Assembly: GCF_002850745.1 (NCBI RefSeq)
Contig: NZ_KZ559471.1
Location: 349,091 to 413,090 of the forward strand
Reading direction: 5' to 3'
DNA: 64,000 bases
From: Nonomuraea indica
GTDB taxonomy: Bacteria > Actinomycetota > Actinomycetes > Streptosporangiales > Streptosporangiaceae
Within the stretch, counting starts at the first letter, position 1; each line of letters starts with the position of its first letter. Positions 25,024 to 33,056 of the stretch are shown piece after piece. The position numbers and the translations under genes were made by a program. The notes under the pieces were generated by a model. It searched no databases. It was not told the DNA's origin and worked only from the letters and a program-made list of their open reading frames with translations.

Positions 25024-25959
25024 TCATGTCCTCGCCAGGACGAACGCCACGACGCCGGCGAGCAGGGCGCTGGCGGGAAGCGTCAGCAGCCAGGCGACAA
25101 CGATCTTGACGGCGGCGTACCAGCGGACGCGGCCGCCGCCGCCCTGGGCCACGCCGGCGCCGATCAGGCCACCGGCGACCGTCTGCGTCATGCTCACCGG
25201 CATGCCCACCAGGGCGCAGGCGATGACCGCGAGGCCGGAAGCGAGCTCCGCCGCCACGCCGTGCAACGGCCGGGAGGCGATGATCTCCTGGCCGAGCGTG
25301 CGGCCGGCCTTCGGCAGGCCGTACATCGAGCCGATCGCGAACAGCAGCGCCACCAGCGACGTGTACGCCGGCGGAGCGTCCCGGAACCCGATCGCGATCA
25401 TGAAGACGGCGAGCATCTTCTGCCCGTCGTTGGCGGCGTAGGCCACGGTCTGCACTCCGAACCCGGCCCGGTGCCAGCGCGACAGGCCGCGGCTGGTGGT
25501 CGTCTGGACCAGCAGCCGCGTCACCCCCCAGGCCACGATCCCGCCGACGAACGGAGCGGCGAGGCCGAAGGCCAGCACGAGCGCCACCCACCCGGCCGAG
25601 ACCGGCAGGCCCCAGCCGAGACCGGCCCCGGTGAGCCCGCCGACGATGGCCAGCGTGAGACTCGTCGGGCGGCCCCTGGCACTCAGCACCGTGACGACGA
25701 CGAGCGCGGACAGCACGGCGATCGTCATGGCGGTCCGCGCGCCGGGCCCCTCGAACGTGGCCAGCCGGTTCACGAAGGTGAGCGCCACGGCGTGGGTGGC
25801 CAGCGGCACCAGCGCCACCATGACGACGAGGGTGAGGATGCCGGTCGCCGGCCGTACGGTGGGCAGCTTGAGGCCGGTCGCGAGCAGGGCGCCGCCGTCG
25901 TTCATCCCGGTCACGATCGCGAAGACGCCGGCGACGGCGACCAGCACGACGGCGTCCAA
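25024..25959 (-). CDS. PiT-family inorganic phosphate transporter
   Basis: The protein has 311 residues with about eight membrane segments. Both PiT signatures are present: GMNDGGALLATGL near residue 18 and YAANDGQKMLAVFM in the middle; SMTQTVAGGLIGAG is the usual second-half loop. It is a low-affinity symporter of metal-phosphate with a proton. The start is a TTG at 25959 with GGAGGGG about 8 nt upstream; no ATG or GTG fits better. It is shorter than E. coli PitA because the long central loop is missing, which is normal for actinobacterial PiT. It forms an operon with the DUF47 gene and is divergent from purU. Confidence 0.92.
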   Translation of the reverse strand: MDAVVLVAVAGVFAIVTGMNDGGALLATGLKLPTVRPATGILTLVVMVALVPLATHAVALTFVNRLATFEGPGARTAMTIAVLSALVVVTVLSARGRPTSLTLAIVGGLTGAGLGWGLPVSAGWVALVLAFGLAAPFVGGIVAWGVTRLLVQTTTSRGLSRWHRAGFGVQTVAYAANDGQKMLAVFMIAIGFRDAPPAYTSLVALLFAIGSMYGLPKAGRTLGQEIIASRPLHGVAAELASGLAVIACALVGMPVSMTQTVAGGLIGAGVAQGGGGRVRWYAAVKIVVAWLLTLPASALLAGVVAFVLART

Positions 25960-26172
25960 CAGGCACCCCTCCCAGCCCGCACCCTGTGTTGATCGGATAA
26001 GTACCCATGATCGGCTGGATAATGGAGATCAGGCGTCTTTTGTGAGGAATGTCGGATTGTGGTGGAGTAGACCTGGTGTTCCTGCCGGCGTGGACAAGGC
26101 GCACCCACCCCCGCGGGCGGTAACCTTCGCAGGTCACCTACCCCCATCCGACACGTTCGCGAGAGTACGACG

Positions 26173-27024
26173 ATGAGCCCTGCCGAGTACGTCCTGACCC
26201 TGTCCTGCCCTGACCGGCCGGGCGTGGTGGCCGCCGTCTCCGGCCTGCTCGCCGGGCACGGCTGCAACATCATCGAGAGCCAGCAGTTCGGCGACCGGGT
26301 CGAGCAGCGCTTCTTCATGCGCGTCCAGTTCGCCGCGACACTCGCCGAGGACGAGCTGCGCGCCGCCTTCGCCGCTCTCGCGCCGGACTTCGGCATGGAG
26401 TTCGAGCTGCGCGACATGGCACGCAGGCCCCGGGTACTGATCATGGTGAGCAAGTTCGACCACTGCCTGAACGACCTGCTCTACCGGGTGCGCAAGAGGA
26501 CCCTGGACATCGAGATCGCCGCAGTGGTCTCCAACCACCCCGACCTGCGGCCCCTCACGCAGTCGTACGGGATCGACTACCACCACCTGCCCGTCTCCCC
26601 GGAGACCAAGCGCAGGCAGGAGGCGGAGGTGCTGACGCTGGTCGAGCACTACCAGGTGGACCTCGTGGTGCTGGCGCGCTACATGCAGGTGCTGTCGGAG
26701 GACCTGTGCGCCAAGCTCGCCGGCCGGGCGATCAACATCCACCACTCGTTCCTGCCGTCGTTCAAGGGGGCCAAGCCCTACCACCAGGCGCACAACCGCG
26801 GCGTCAAGCTGATCGGCGCCACCGCCCACTACGTGACCTCCGACCTGGACGAGGGGCCGATCATCGAGCAGGAGGTGGCGCGCGTCAACCACAGCCACTC
26901 GCCCGAGGACCTCGCCGCCATCGGCCGCGACGTCGAGTGCGTGACCCTGGCCAGGGCCGTCCGATGGCATGCCGAGCAGCGGGTGCTGCTCGACGGGCAC
27001 AAGACGGTGGTCTTCCCCCGCTGA
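26173..27024 (+). CDS. purU: Formyltetrahydrofolate deformylase PurU
   Basis: The protein has 283 residues. An N-terminal ACT domain (YVLTLSCPDRPGVVAAVSGLLAGHGCNIIESQQFGD) precedes a formyltransferase-like domain. The catalytic Asn-His-Asp set appears in INIHHSFLPSFKGAKPYHQA and GATAHYVTSDLDEGPIIEQ. It hydrolyses 10-formyl-THF to formate and THF, balancing one-carbon pools; Met/Gly control acts through the ACT domain in E. coli. The start at 26173 follows GAGAGT 6 nt upstream, a weak leaderless-type box. Convergent with the prolyl oligopeptidase across a strong hairpin. Confidence 0.96.
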   Translation: MSPAEYVLTLSCPDRPGVVAAVSGLLAGHGCNIIESQQFGDRVEQRFFMRVQFAATLAEDELRAAFAALAPDFGMEFELRDMARRPRVLIMVSKFDHCLNDLLYRVRKRTLDIEIAAVVSNHPDLRPLTQSYGIDYHHLPVSPETKRRQEAEVLTLVEHYQVDLVVLARYMQVLSEDLCAKLAGRAINIHHSFLPSFKGAKPYHQAHNRGVKLIGATAHYVTSDLDEGPIIEQEVARVNHSHSPEDLAAIGRDVECVTLARAVRWHAEQRVLLDGHKTVVFPR

Positions 27025-27057
27025 CGCCGCCGGGGTGACCGGGCGGGCCGTACGAGC

Positions 27058-27094
27058 GGCCGACGGGGCGGCCGGGCCGGCCGCCCCGTCGGCC
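27058..27094. terminator. Bidirectional terminator hairpin
   Basis: GGCCGACGGGGCGGCC (27058-27073) and its exact reverse complement (27079-27094) form a perfect 16-bp stem with a 5-nt loop, filling the gap between convergent purU and the peptidase gene. No T-run is present on either side. Confidence 0.8.
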
Positions 27095-27097
27095 CGG

Positions 27098-29152
27098 CTA
27101 CAGCCCCGTGTGCCGGGCCAGGAACGTCAGCGTGTCGGCCGACAGATCCACCGTGCGGCTGATCGAGCGGGCTCCGTGGCCCACCTCCGTCTCGTTGCGC
27201 AGCAGGATCGGCCGCTCCGACGCCGTCGCGTGCTGCAGCGCCGCGCACATCTTCCAGGCGTGCAGCGGGTGCACGCGCGTGTCGGACTGGAAGACCGTGA
27301 ACAGCGTCGCAGGGTAGGCGACCCCTTCGCGGACGTGGTGGTAGGGCGAGTAGGCCAGCAGCCAGCGGAACTGCTCGGGGTCGTCGGCCGAGCCGTACTC
27401 GACGTTCCAGGTGGCGCCCAGCCCGAACTTCTCGTAGCGCACCATGTCGAGCAGCGGCGCCGAGCAGGCCACGGCCGCGTACAGCTCGGGGCGCTGGGTC
27501 AGCGCGGCCCCCACGAGGAGCCCGCCGTTGGAGCCGCCGGAGATAGCGAGCTGCCCCGGCGTCGTGACGCCGGTGGCGATGAGGTGCTCGGCGGCCGCGT
27601 GGAAGTCGTCGAAGACGTTCTGCTTGCTGGCCAGCATGCCCGCCCGGTGCCAGTCCTCGCCCTCCTCGCCGCCGCCGCGCAGGTTGGCGATGGCGTAGAC
27701 GCCGCCCGCCTCCACCCAGGCCAGGATCGACGCCGAGTAGCCGGGGGTCATCGACAGGCCGAAGCCGCCGTAGCCGTACAGGATCGTCGGGCGCGGCCCG
27801 TCGCCGTCGACCGGCGCGATGACGAGCATGCGCACCTCGGTGCCGTCCGCGGACCGGAAGACCTGCTGCGACGTGCGGACGGGCGGCACCTCGACCGCGC
27901 CCGGCGAGGCCGCCCAGAGCGTCGTCTCGCCCGTCCGGGCGTCGTAGCGCTGGATGGTCGGCGGCGTGGTGTTGTCGGTGTAGCCGAACCACGCCTCGTG
28001 GCCGCCCTCCGGCCGCTCCGCGATGCCGCCGATCGTGCCCAGGCCGGGCGTCGGCACCTCGCCGACGCGCTCGCCGGTCGCCAGGTCGTGCACGGTGATC
28101 TCGCTGATGGCGTGGCGCGTCCACCCGACCAGCATGACCGGGCGCTCCAGGTCGTCGAGGATCGCGAAGTCGGACAGCACCGCCTCGGGGTCCTCCGGGA
28201 TCAGGTCGCGCCAGCTCTCCGCCCCGGGCGTCGCGGGATCGGTCACGCACACCCGGCCGCGCGACGCGTCACGGTCGGTGTGGACGTACAGCCTGCCGTC
28301 ACGGCCGAACACCAGCCCGGTCTGGGCGTCCACGCCCTCCTGCACGACCCGCAGCTCGGGCCGCTCCGGCGACGACTCGGTCAGGTCGGCCACCCACAGG
28401 TCGTTGCGCGGAGCCGTGCCCTCACTGGCGGAGATCTGCAGCCAGCGGCCGTCGCGCGACACCGAGACGCCGTAGTAGTTGGTCATCTTCAGGCCATCGC
28501 CGAAGATCATCACGTCGTCCTCGGTGGACGTGCCGACGCGGTGCAGGTAGACCCGGCGGTGGAACTGCCGCTCGTTCTCCGGCACCTCGGTGCCCGGCAG
28601 CCGGCGCACGTAGTAGAACGCCTCGCCGCCCGGCAACCACGCGACGGGGGAGTAGCGGCAGCGGTCGATCGGCCCCTCGACGCGGACGCCCGTCGTGACG
28701 TCCACGATGTAGAGGACCGACTCCTCGTCGCCGCCCACCGAGACCTGGTAGGCCAGCAGGCGGCCCTCCTTGTCGGGCTGCACCGCGTCGAGCGTGGTCA
28801 GCCCCGACGGGTCGATCGCGATCGGGTCGACCAGCGCCCGCTCGGTGCCGTCGGGCTCGACGACGTAGTAGACCGCGTGCTCCTGCTCCGGAGTGCGCCG
28901 GCTGAAGAAGTGGCGCCCGCCCCGCCAGGCCGGGGTGCCGACCGAACCCGACTTGAGCAGCTCGCCGATGCGCTCCTTGAACCGCTGCGGCTCGCTCTCC
29001 CGCTTGAACAGCTCGGCCTGCGCCAGCAGCCACTCCTGCGTCTCCGGGCTGTCGGGGTCCTCCAGCCAGCGGTACGGGTCTGGCACGGGCGTCTCGTGCA
29101 GGAGATCGACGGCGTCCTCGCGTCGCGCGGTGGGGTACGGCTCTCGGGTCAT
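27098..29152 (-). CDS. S9 prolyl oligopeptidase
   Basis: The protein has 684 residues, the usual size. The N-terminus YPTARREDAVDLLHETPVPDPYRWLEDPDSPETQEWL is characteristic. A seven-blade propeller fills residues about 70-420, and the C-terminal alpha/beta-hydrolase domain carries the nucleophile in SGGSNGGLL, the acid in QSDTRVHPLHAWKM and the His in EVGHGARS. There is no signal peptide, so it is a cytoplasmic enzyme that cuts short peptides after proline. The start at 29152 is fixed by a leaderless -10 box (TAGGGT, 7 nt); an open extension to 29233 is rejected. It is a single gene. Confidence 0.95.
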   Translation of the reverse strand: MTREPYPTARREDAVDLLHETPVPDPYRWLEDPDSPETQEWLLAQAELFKRESEPQRFKERIGELLKSGSVGTPAWRGGRHFFSRRTPEQEHAVYYVVEPDGTERALVDPIAIDPSGLTTLDAVQPDKEGRLLAYQVSVGGDEESVLYIVDVTTGVRVEGPIDRCRYSPVAWLPGGEAFYYVRRLPGTEVPENERQFHRRVYLHRVGTSTEDDVMIFGDGLKMTNYYGVSVSRDGRWLQISASEGTAPRNDLWVADLTESSPERPELRVVQEGVDAQTGLVFGRDGRLYVHTDRDASRGRVCVTDPATPGAESWRDLIPEDPEAVLSDFAILDDLERPVMLVGWTRHAISEITVHDLATGERVGEVPTPGLGTIGGIAERPEGGHEAWFGYTDNTTPPTIQRYDARTGETTLWAASPGAVEVPPVRTSQQVFRSADGTEVRMLVIAPVDGDGPRPTILYGYGGFGLSMTPGYSASILAWVEAGGVYAIANLRGGGEEGEDWHRAGMLASKQNVFDDFHAAAEHLIATGVTTPGQLAISGGSNGGLLVGAALTQRPELYAAVACSAPLLDMVRYEKFGLGATWNVEYGSADDPEQFRWLLAYSPYHHVREGVAYPATLFTVFQSDTRVHPLHAWKMCAALQHATASERPILLRNETEVGHGARSISRTVDLSADTLTFLARHTGL

Positions 29153-29159
29153 GCCCCGA

Positions 29160-29165
29160 ACCCTA
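29160..29165 (-). promoter_or_regulatory. -10 box of leaderless peptidase transcript
   Basis: TAGGGT on the reverse strand lies 7 nt before the ATG at 29152. Confidence 0.65.
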
Positions 29166-29252
29166 CTGCGAAGCAGAGCGCGTAAAGCCCTGGTGATACG
29201 GGCATAAAACGTACCGTGCGTCCCTCTCGTCATTCCGGACCGGGGTTATGGG

Positions 29253-29435
29253 GTGGCGGGGACCACGCTCGAAACGCCAGACTTGGTGACAGGACGGTAC
29301 CGTGGTGACCATCCGCTGGGCCGTCCGGCGGAGGTCCACGTGACGGAAGCATCGGTGCCCCAGGAGGGGCCGACAGCCGGGACATGCCGCGGCATGTCCC
29401 CTTTGATACGCGCGCAGCGGGGTGAGGCCCCATGA
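29253..29435 (+). CDS. Possible 60-codon upstream reading frame
   Basis: A GTG-started frame of 60 codons ends in TGA overlapping the HNH start (ATGA). No Shine-Dalgarno is seen, the product is not recognisable, and the frame runs through the 22-bp palindrome. It may be a leader frame coupling translation, or chance. Confidence 0.2.
   Translation: MAGTTLETPDLVTGRYRGDHPLGRPAEVHVTEASVPQEGPTAGTCRGMSPLIRAQRGEAP
29379..29400. promoter_or_regulatory. 22-bp perfect palindrome upstream of the HNH gene
   Basis: The half GGGACATGCCG is followed by its exact reverse complement, 31 bp before the HNH start. As RNA it would form a strong hairpin followed by CTTTG. It could be an operator or an attenuator. 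Confidence 0.65.
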
Positions 29436-29941
29436 TGCGCCAGGTCCTGCTGCTCAATGCCACTTACGAGCCACTCACCACCCTCTCGCTGCACCGGGCC
29501 ATCGTGCTGGTGCTGCGGGAGAAGGCCGACGTCGTGCACCGCGACGGGCGCGGAGCGGTCCTGCGCTCCGCCAGTCGCACGCTCGACGTGCCTTCGGTGA
29601 TCAGACTCCGTAGATACGTCCGCATTCCCTACCGGTCGCGCATCCCTCTGACGAGGGCGGCTCTCATGCGGCGCGACGACTACCGCTGCGCCTACTGCGG
29701 CCAGCGAGCCGAGACCATCGACCACGTCGTGCCCCGATCCAGAGGCGGGGCGCACACGTGGGAGAACTGCGTGGCCTCGTGCACCACCTGCAACCACCGC
29801 AAGGCCGACAAGTACCTGGAGGAGCTGGGGTGGACGCTGCGCGTCACCCCGGCGGTGCCACGGGGCGCCCACTGGAGACTGATCGGCGCGTCCCTCGTCG
29901 GCGATCCCCAATGGGCGCCCTACCTCGAAGAGGCCGCCTGA
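29432..29941 (+). CDS. HNH endonuclease-family protein
   Basis: The protein has 169 residues. Its N-terminal half (VLLLNATYEPLTTLSLHRAIVLVLREKADVVH) is typical of the actinobacterial HNH proteins that are single-copy in most genomes. The nuclease motif follows: CAYCGQRAETIDHVVPRSRGGAHTWENCVASCTTCNHRKAD, with two CxxC zinc pairs and the DHVVP His. It is predicted to cut or nick DNA with a metal ion; its cellular task is not established. ATG at 29432 and 29435 are both possible; GGGTGAGG lies upstream. A terminator follows directly. A perfect palindrome upstream suggests specific control. Confidence 0.9.
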   Translation: MMRQVLLLNATYEPLTTLSLHRAIVLVLREKADVVHRDGRGAVLRSASRTLDVPSVIRLRRYVRIPYRSRIPLTRAALMRRDDYRCAYCGQRAETIDHVVPRSRGGAHTWENCVASCTTCNHRKADKYLEELGWTLRVTPAVPRGAHWRLIGASLVGDPQWAPYLEEAA

Positions 29942-29946
29942 CCCAC

Positions 29947-29975
29947 GGGCCCGGCCCCCTCGCGGGGCCGGGCCC
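29947..29975 (+). terminator. Terminator of the HNH gene
   Basis: GGGCCCGGCCCC (29947-29958) and GGGGCCGGGCCC (29964-29975) form a perfect 12-bp stem with a 5-nt loop, followed by GAAATCTCTTTGT. It begins 5 nt after the stop codon. Confidence 0.85.
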
Positions 29976-30020
29976 GAAATCTCTTTGTGGCGACGGCGTC
30001 CGTGCTGGGATCATCGTCCC

Positions 30021-30824
30021 ATGTGGACCTTCACCACAGACCTCGCCGCCTACTCCAGGGCCGCCGAGCCGTTCCTGCTGGCCGACCCCGTGCGCAACAC
30101 CGTGCCCCTCAGCGTCCTCGCCAACCTGCGGGCAGGCATGCCGGCCGACGGCGCGTACTTCGGCTGGTGGGCCACGGACGGCGACGGCGTCGGCGGCGTG
30201 GTCTTCCGGACCCCGCCGCGTCTGCTCGTCGTCGGCGTCATGCCGGTCGAGGCCGCCGCCCCGCTCGTGAAGGCCCTGCCCGGCCCGATCCCCGGCGTCG
30301 TCGGCAGGCGCGAGCTGGTCGAGGCGGTCGTCGAGGCCATGGGCGTGCCCGGGACCGTGCGCGCCGAACGCCTCTACCGGCTGGACGAGCTCTCCGTCCC
30401 CACGGTGCCGGGCCGGGGGCGGCTCGCCACGGCCGCCCACCGCGCCGTGCTGACCGGCTGGCACGCGGCGTTCGCCGCGGAGGTGGCGCTCGACGCCGGA
30501 GACCCCGACGAGGAGATCTCCCGGCGGCTCGCTCGCCGGGAGCTGTTCGTCTGGGAGGACGACGGCGTCCCGGTGTCGATGGCGGGCCTGTCCCCCGAGT
30601 CCGGTGGCGTGTGCCGCATCGGCCCCGTCTACACCCCGCCGGCCGCCCGCAGGCGCGGCTACGGGGCGGCGGTCACGGCCCACACGTGCCAGGTCGCGCT
30701 GGCGGAGCGCTGCCGCGAGGTGGTCCTCTTCACCGACCTGGCCAACCCGACGAGCAACGCCATCTACCAGTCGATCGGATTCCGGCCGGTGGACGATCAC
30801 GCCCTGGTGACGTTCGCCGGTTGA
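30021..30824 (+). CDS. GNAT-family N-acetyltransferase (two-domain)
   Basis: The protein has 267 residues. The C-terminal half is a complete GNAT domain with acetyl-CoA loop VYTPPAARRRGYGAAVTAHTCQVALAERC and the closing VVLFTDLANPTSNAIYQSIGFRPV. The N-terminal half (AYSRAAEPFLLADPVRNTVPLSVLANLRAG) resembles the degenerate GNAT-like domain found in similar actinobacterial proteins. The target is unknown. The ATG at 30021 fits the homologous start; no clear ribosome-binding site is visible. The FmdB gene follows 14 nt later with its own -10 box. Confidence 0.88.
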   Translation: MWTFTTDLAAYSRAAEPFLLADPVRNTVPLSVLANLRAGMPADGAYFGWWATDGDGVGGVVFRTPPRLLVVGVMPVEAAAPLVKALPGPIPGVVGRRELVEAVVEAMGVPGTVRAERLYRLDELSVPTVPGRGRLATAAHRAVLTGWHAAFAAEVALDAGDPDEEISRRLARRELFVWEDDGVPVSMAGLSPESGGVCRIGPVYTPPAARRRGYGAAVTAHTCQVALAERCREVVLFTDLANPTSNAIYQSIGFRPVDDHALVTFAG

Positions 30825-30826
30825 CC

Positions 30827-30832
30827 TATCCT
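30827..30832 (+). promoter_or_regulatory. -10 box of leaderless fmdB-like transcript
   Basis: TATCCT lies 6 nt before the ATG at 30839. Confidence 0.65.
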
Positions 30833-30838
30833 GGGGTC

Positions 30839-31054
30839 ATGCCGCGTTACGACTATCGCTGCCGCGCCTGCGGTTCCACGTTCGAGGTGTCCCGTCCCAT
30901 GTCGGCCTCGAACGACCCGGCGTCCTGCCCGGAGGGCCACGACGACACGGTCAAGCTTCTGTCGACGGTCGCCATGACGGGCGGCGCCGCCGCCCCGCGC
31001 CAGTCCGGCGGGGGAGGGGGCGGCTGCTGCGGCGGCGGCTGCTGCGCCACCTGA
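30839..31054 (+). CDS. FmdB-family zinc-ribbon protein
   Basis: The protein has 71 residues. The start MPRYDYRCRACGSTFEVSRPM with CxxC, and a later C in DPASCPEGHDD, gives the FmdB/CxxC_CXXC zinc ribbon. The C-terminal tail is a Gly/Cys run (GGCCGGGCCAT type), also common in the family. Its role is unknown; the family name comes from a presumed regulator of formamidase. The leaderless -10 box fixes the start. Confidence 0.9.
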   Translation: MPRYDYRCRACGSTFEVSRPMSASNDPASCPEGHDDTVKLLSTVAMTGGAAAPRQSGGGGGGCCGGGCCAT

Positions 31055-31078
31055 CCGCAGCCGCCCCGCCTGACCCCC

Positions 31079-31125
31079 GGCGGCCCGCCCAGCCTGACCC
31101 GTGGCGTCCCGCCCAGCCTGACCCG
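31079..31125 (+). repeat. 24-bp-period tandem repeat after the fmdB-like gene
   Basis: Two 23-bp copies (31079-31101 and 31103-31125), core CCCGCCCAGCCTGACCCG, differ at one base. Earlier CCTGACC stretches at the stop codon (31050) and at 31068 look like older copies. Nothing else is visible between 31055 and 31349. Confidence 0.7.
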
Positions 31126-31349
31126 CTCCACGGGGCCTTGCGACGCCACCTCGGGGCGCGGGAGGCTTGGCGCGCCCCGAGGCCCTGCCACGCCTCCCGG
31201 CACCCACGCCCGTCGCGCCTCCCGCGTACACGACGGGCCGTCCCGGCACCGGCGCATGCGGCCGGTGACGGGCACTTGGGAGGGACAGGCGAGTGCGCTG
31301 CGCGAGCGGGTCGGCGTCGGGGGTCGGGGGCGGTCGGGAGAGCCGGTCG

Positions 31350-31844
31350 TCAGGCGGCCCTGGCGCGCTTGCGGCGCTGGAAGGGCAGGAAGCGGTCGGC
31401 CAGGTGCGGCCGGGACGGGGTCAGGGTGGGCTCCACGGCCAGGACCCGGTCGAACCGGAACGCCCTGATCGCGCGGCGCATCCGGCAGACGCCCACGAGA
31501 TACCAGTATTCGCGGTGGACCAGGCAGGTCACCGGCTCCACGTCACGGACCGTGACGTGACCGGCGGCGTCGCAGTAGTGGAGCCGGATCATGAGCCGGC
31601 TGGTGATGGCGTCGGCGATGAGCCGTGCCCGGGAGGCGGTCTCCGCGGGAAGCGGGTCGGTGAGTGTCGCGAGCGTGGTGGCGATGACGTCGTCGTCGAG
31701 CTCCAGGTGCTCGAACGCGTGCTGCAGGCCGCGCCTGGCGGTGACGGCCTGCGGGCCCGAGCCCAGGTGAGCCAGGGAGAGGGCGAGGGCGGCGATCTCG
31801 GCGGTCGTCAGCGGGCGGGTGGTGGGCTTCACGACTGTAGCCAT
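31350..31844 (-). CDS. Stand-alone WYL-domain protein
   Basis: The protein has 164 residues. The second half is a WYL domain: LMIRLHYCDAAGHVTVRDVEPVTCLVHREYWYLVGVCRMRRAIRAFRFDRVLAVEP, with Tyr-Trp-Tyr-Leu in the WYL position. The first half is helical (LTTAEIAALALSLAHLGSG) but has no clear helix-turn-helix, unlike the full regulator at 33057. WYL domains bind ligands, often nucleotides, and regulate transcription or defence systems. The start at 31844 is supported by a leaderless -10 box (TACTCT, 6 nt). The 160-bp region upstream is AT-rich and contains the palindrome TTTTCGAAAA (31874-31883). Confidence 0.8.
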   Translation of the reverse strand: MATVVKPTTRPLTTAEIAALALSLAHLGSGPQAVTARRGLQHAFEHLELDDDVIATTLATLTDPLPAETASRARLIADAITSRLMIRLHYCDAAGHVTVRDVEPVTCLVHREYWYLVGVCRMRRAIRAFRFDRVLAVEPTLTPSRPHLADRFLPFQRRKRARAA

Positions 31845-31850
31845 ACCCCA

Positions 31851-31856
31851 AGAGTA
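31851..31856 (-). promoter_or_regulatory. -10 box of leaderless WYL transcript
   Basis: TACTCT on the reverse strand lies 6 nt before the ATG at 31844. Confidence 0.55.
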
Positions 31857-32005
31857 GAGAAGACCACTGACAATTTTCGAAAACGTGTGCCCAAGCAAGG
31901 TAACCCTCGCCTTCGCGTACAGGTTCGCGCGGTGGTGCTCCTGCGCCCTGCGGAGCGCCCGTCTCCCCGCACGCCGCATGACCCGCGCCCCAACCCGGGC
32001 GAGCG

Positions 32006-32563
32006 TCATCGGCGGTCGGCGTCCTCCCCCAGCAGGTCGGCGATCATCTTCTGGACGCGCCTGGCGCGGCCTGCCGGGGTCCTGCTCTTCAGCAGCGGCA
32101 GGACCAGCAGGTAGCGGCCGGTTCTGCCGAGCGCGTCCAAGCGGGCCGCGGCCGAAGGATGCGCCGCCAGCGCCTCGGCCAGCTCGGGCGGGACCGTGGC
32201 GTCACGCTGGGCGGCGTAGGCGGCGTCCCACCGGCCGTCCGCCCGCGCGGCGGCCACCTCCGCCAGGCCGGGCGGCCGCATGCGCCCGGCGGCGGTCAGC
32301 GCCTCGACGTGTTCGACGTTCACCCGCGACCACGGGCTGCCCTTGCGGCGGCGCGAGTAGCGCTGCAGGAAGAAGTGCTCGTCGTGGGACCTGCGGTGGC
32401 TGTCGATCCAGCCGTAGCACAGCGCCACCTCCAGCGCCTGCCCGATCGTGATCCCGGCGACGGGCGCCCCCTTCTTGGCGATCTTGAGCCAGGCCCCGCC
32501 CTCGTCCGCGTGGTGCCCGGCGAGCCATGCCTCCCACGCGGCGGCGTCCGTGAAGTGCATCAT
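32006..32563 (-). CDS. YdeI/OmdA-family protein
   Basis: The protein has 185 residues. MHFTDAAAWEAWLAGHHADEGGAWLKIAKKGA, then ALEVALCYGWIDSHRRSHDEHFFLQRYSRRRKGSPWSRVN, is the signature of the YdeI/OmpD-associated family; the GWIDS and RRKGSPWS blocks are diagnostic. The biochemical role is not established. Its start overlaps the stop of the VOC gene (ATGA), so the two are translationally coupled and share the WYL-type operator at 33014-33038. Confidence 0.88.
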   Translation of the reverse strand: MMHFTDAAAWEAWLAGHHADEGGAWLKIAKKGAPVAGITIGQALEVALCYGWIDSHRRSHDEHFFLQRYSRRRKGSPWSRVNVEHVEALTAAGRMRPPGLAEVAAARADGRWDAAYAAQRDATVPPELAEALAAHPSAAARLDALGRTGRYLLVLPLLKSRTPAGRARRVQKMIADLLGEDADRR

Positions 32564-32967
32564 CGGCCCAGCACGTCCAGGTAGTGCTGGTTGTACATGA
32601 CGCCGAGCACGTTGCCGAACGGGTCCACCACCGAGGCGGCGACGAATCCGGGGCCGTACTCGGTGAGCGGCGTGTGCGGCGTCGCTCCGAGGGCCAGCAG
32701 CCGGTCGAGGGCGGCCGCCACGTCGTCGACGTGCCAGTGGGTGATGGCGCCCCCGGCCGCGGTGGCCGCGCCGGGCGGTGCGTACCGCCGGTCGATGATC
32801 CCGAGCTCGGCCTGGTAGTCGCCGAGCCGGAACTCGTAGTAGGCGGCCGGCTGCCCGTTGCCGGGGCGCTCGAAGTACGGCTCGACGCCGAGCAGTTCGA
32901 CGTACCAGTTCTTGGCGGCCTCCAGGTCGTCGGCCCAGAAGTTGACGGTGGCCAGTCCACGCAGCAT
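32560..32967 (-). CDS. VOC-family glyoxalase/bleomycin-resistance-like protein
   Basis: The protein has 135 residues with two beta-alpha-beta-beta-beta modules: LRGLATVNFWADDLEAAKNWYVELLGVEPYFE and ITHWHVDDVAAALDRLLALGATPHTPLTEYGPGFVAASVVDPFGNVLGVMYN. It may be a metal-dependent lyase/isomerase or a ligand-binding protein; the metal ligands cannot be fixed by eye. The ATG at 32967 has AAAGGAAC upstream. Divergent from the WYL regulator at 33057 with an operator between them. The YdeI gene follows with a 4-base overlap. Confidence 0.88.
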   Translation of the reverse strand: MLRGLATVNFWADDLEAAKNWYVELLGVEPYFERPGNGQPAAYYEFRLGDYQAELGIIDRRYAPPGAATAAGGAITHWHVDDVAAALDRLLALGATPHTPLTEYGPGFVAASVVDPFGNVLGVMYNQHYLDVLGR

Positions 32968-33013
32968 GAGGTGTTCCTTTCTCCGGTCGGTCACAAGAAC
33001 CAGTCTTCCGGGG

Positions 33014-33038
33014 AAAGTGCTCACCAAATGAGCACTTT
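33014..33038. promoter_or_regulatory. Operator between VOC and WYL regulator genes
   Basis: AAAGTGCTCA-N5-TGAGCACTTT (33014-33038) is a perfect 10-bp inverted repeat lying exactly midway between the divergent starts 32967 and 33057. It is the natural site of the WYL regulator. Read rightwards it is also followed by TT, so a terminator role cannot be excluded. Confidence 0.75.
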
Positions 33039-33056
33039 TTCGGCGAACCTGGAGAC

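Noticed and set aside
26161-26166. GAGAGT as a leaderless -10 box of purU (and the same box before 39319)
   Set aside because: Matches TANNNT at only two positions; noted in the gene entries but not listed as a promoter.
29230-29911. Reverse open frame overlapping the HNH gene
   Set aside because: Antisense to the HNH protein with conserved CxxC motifs; no support of its own.
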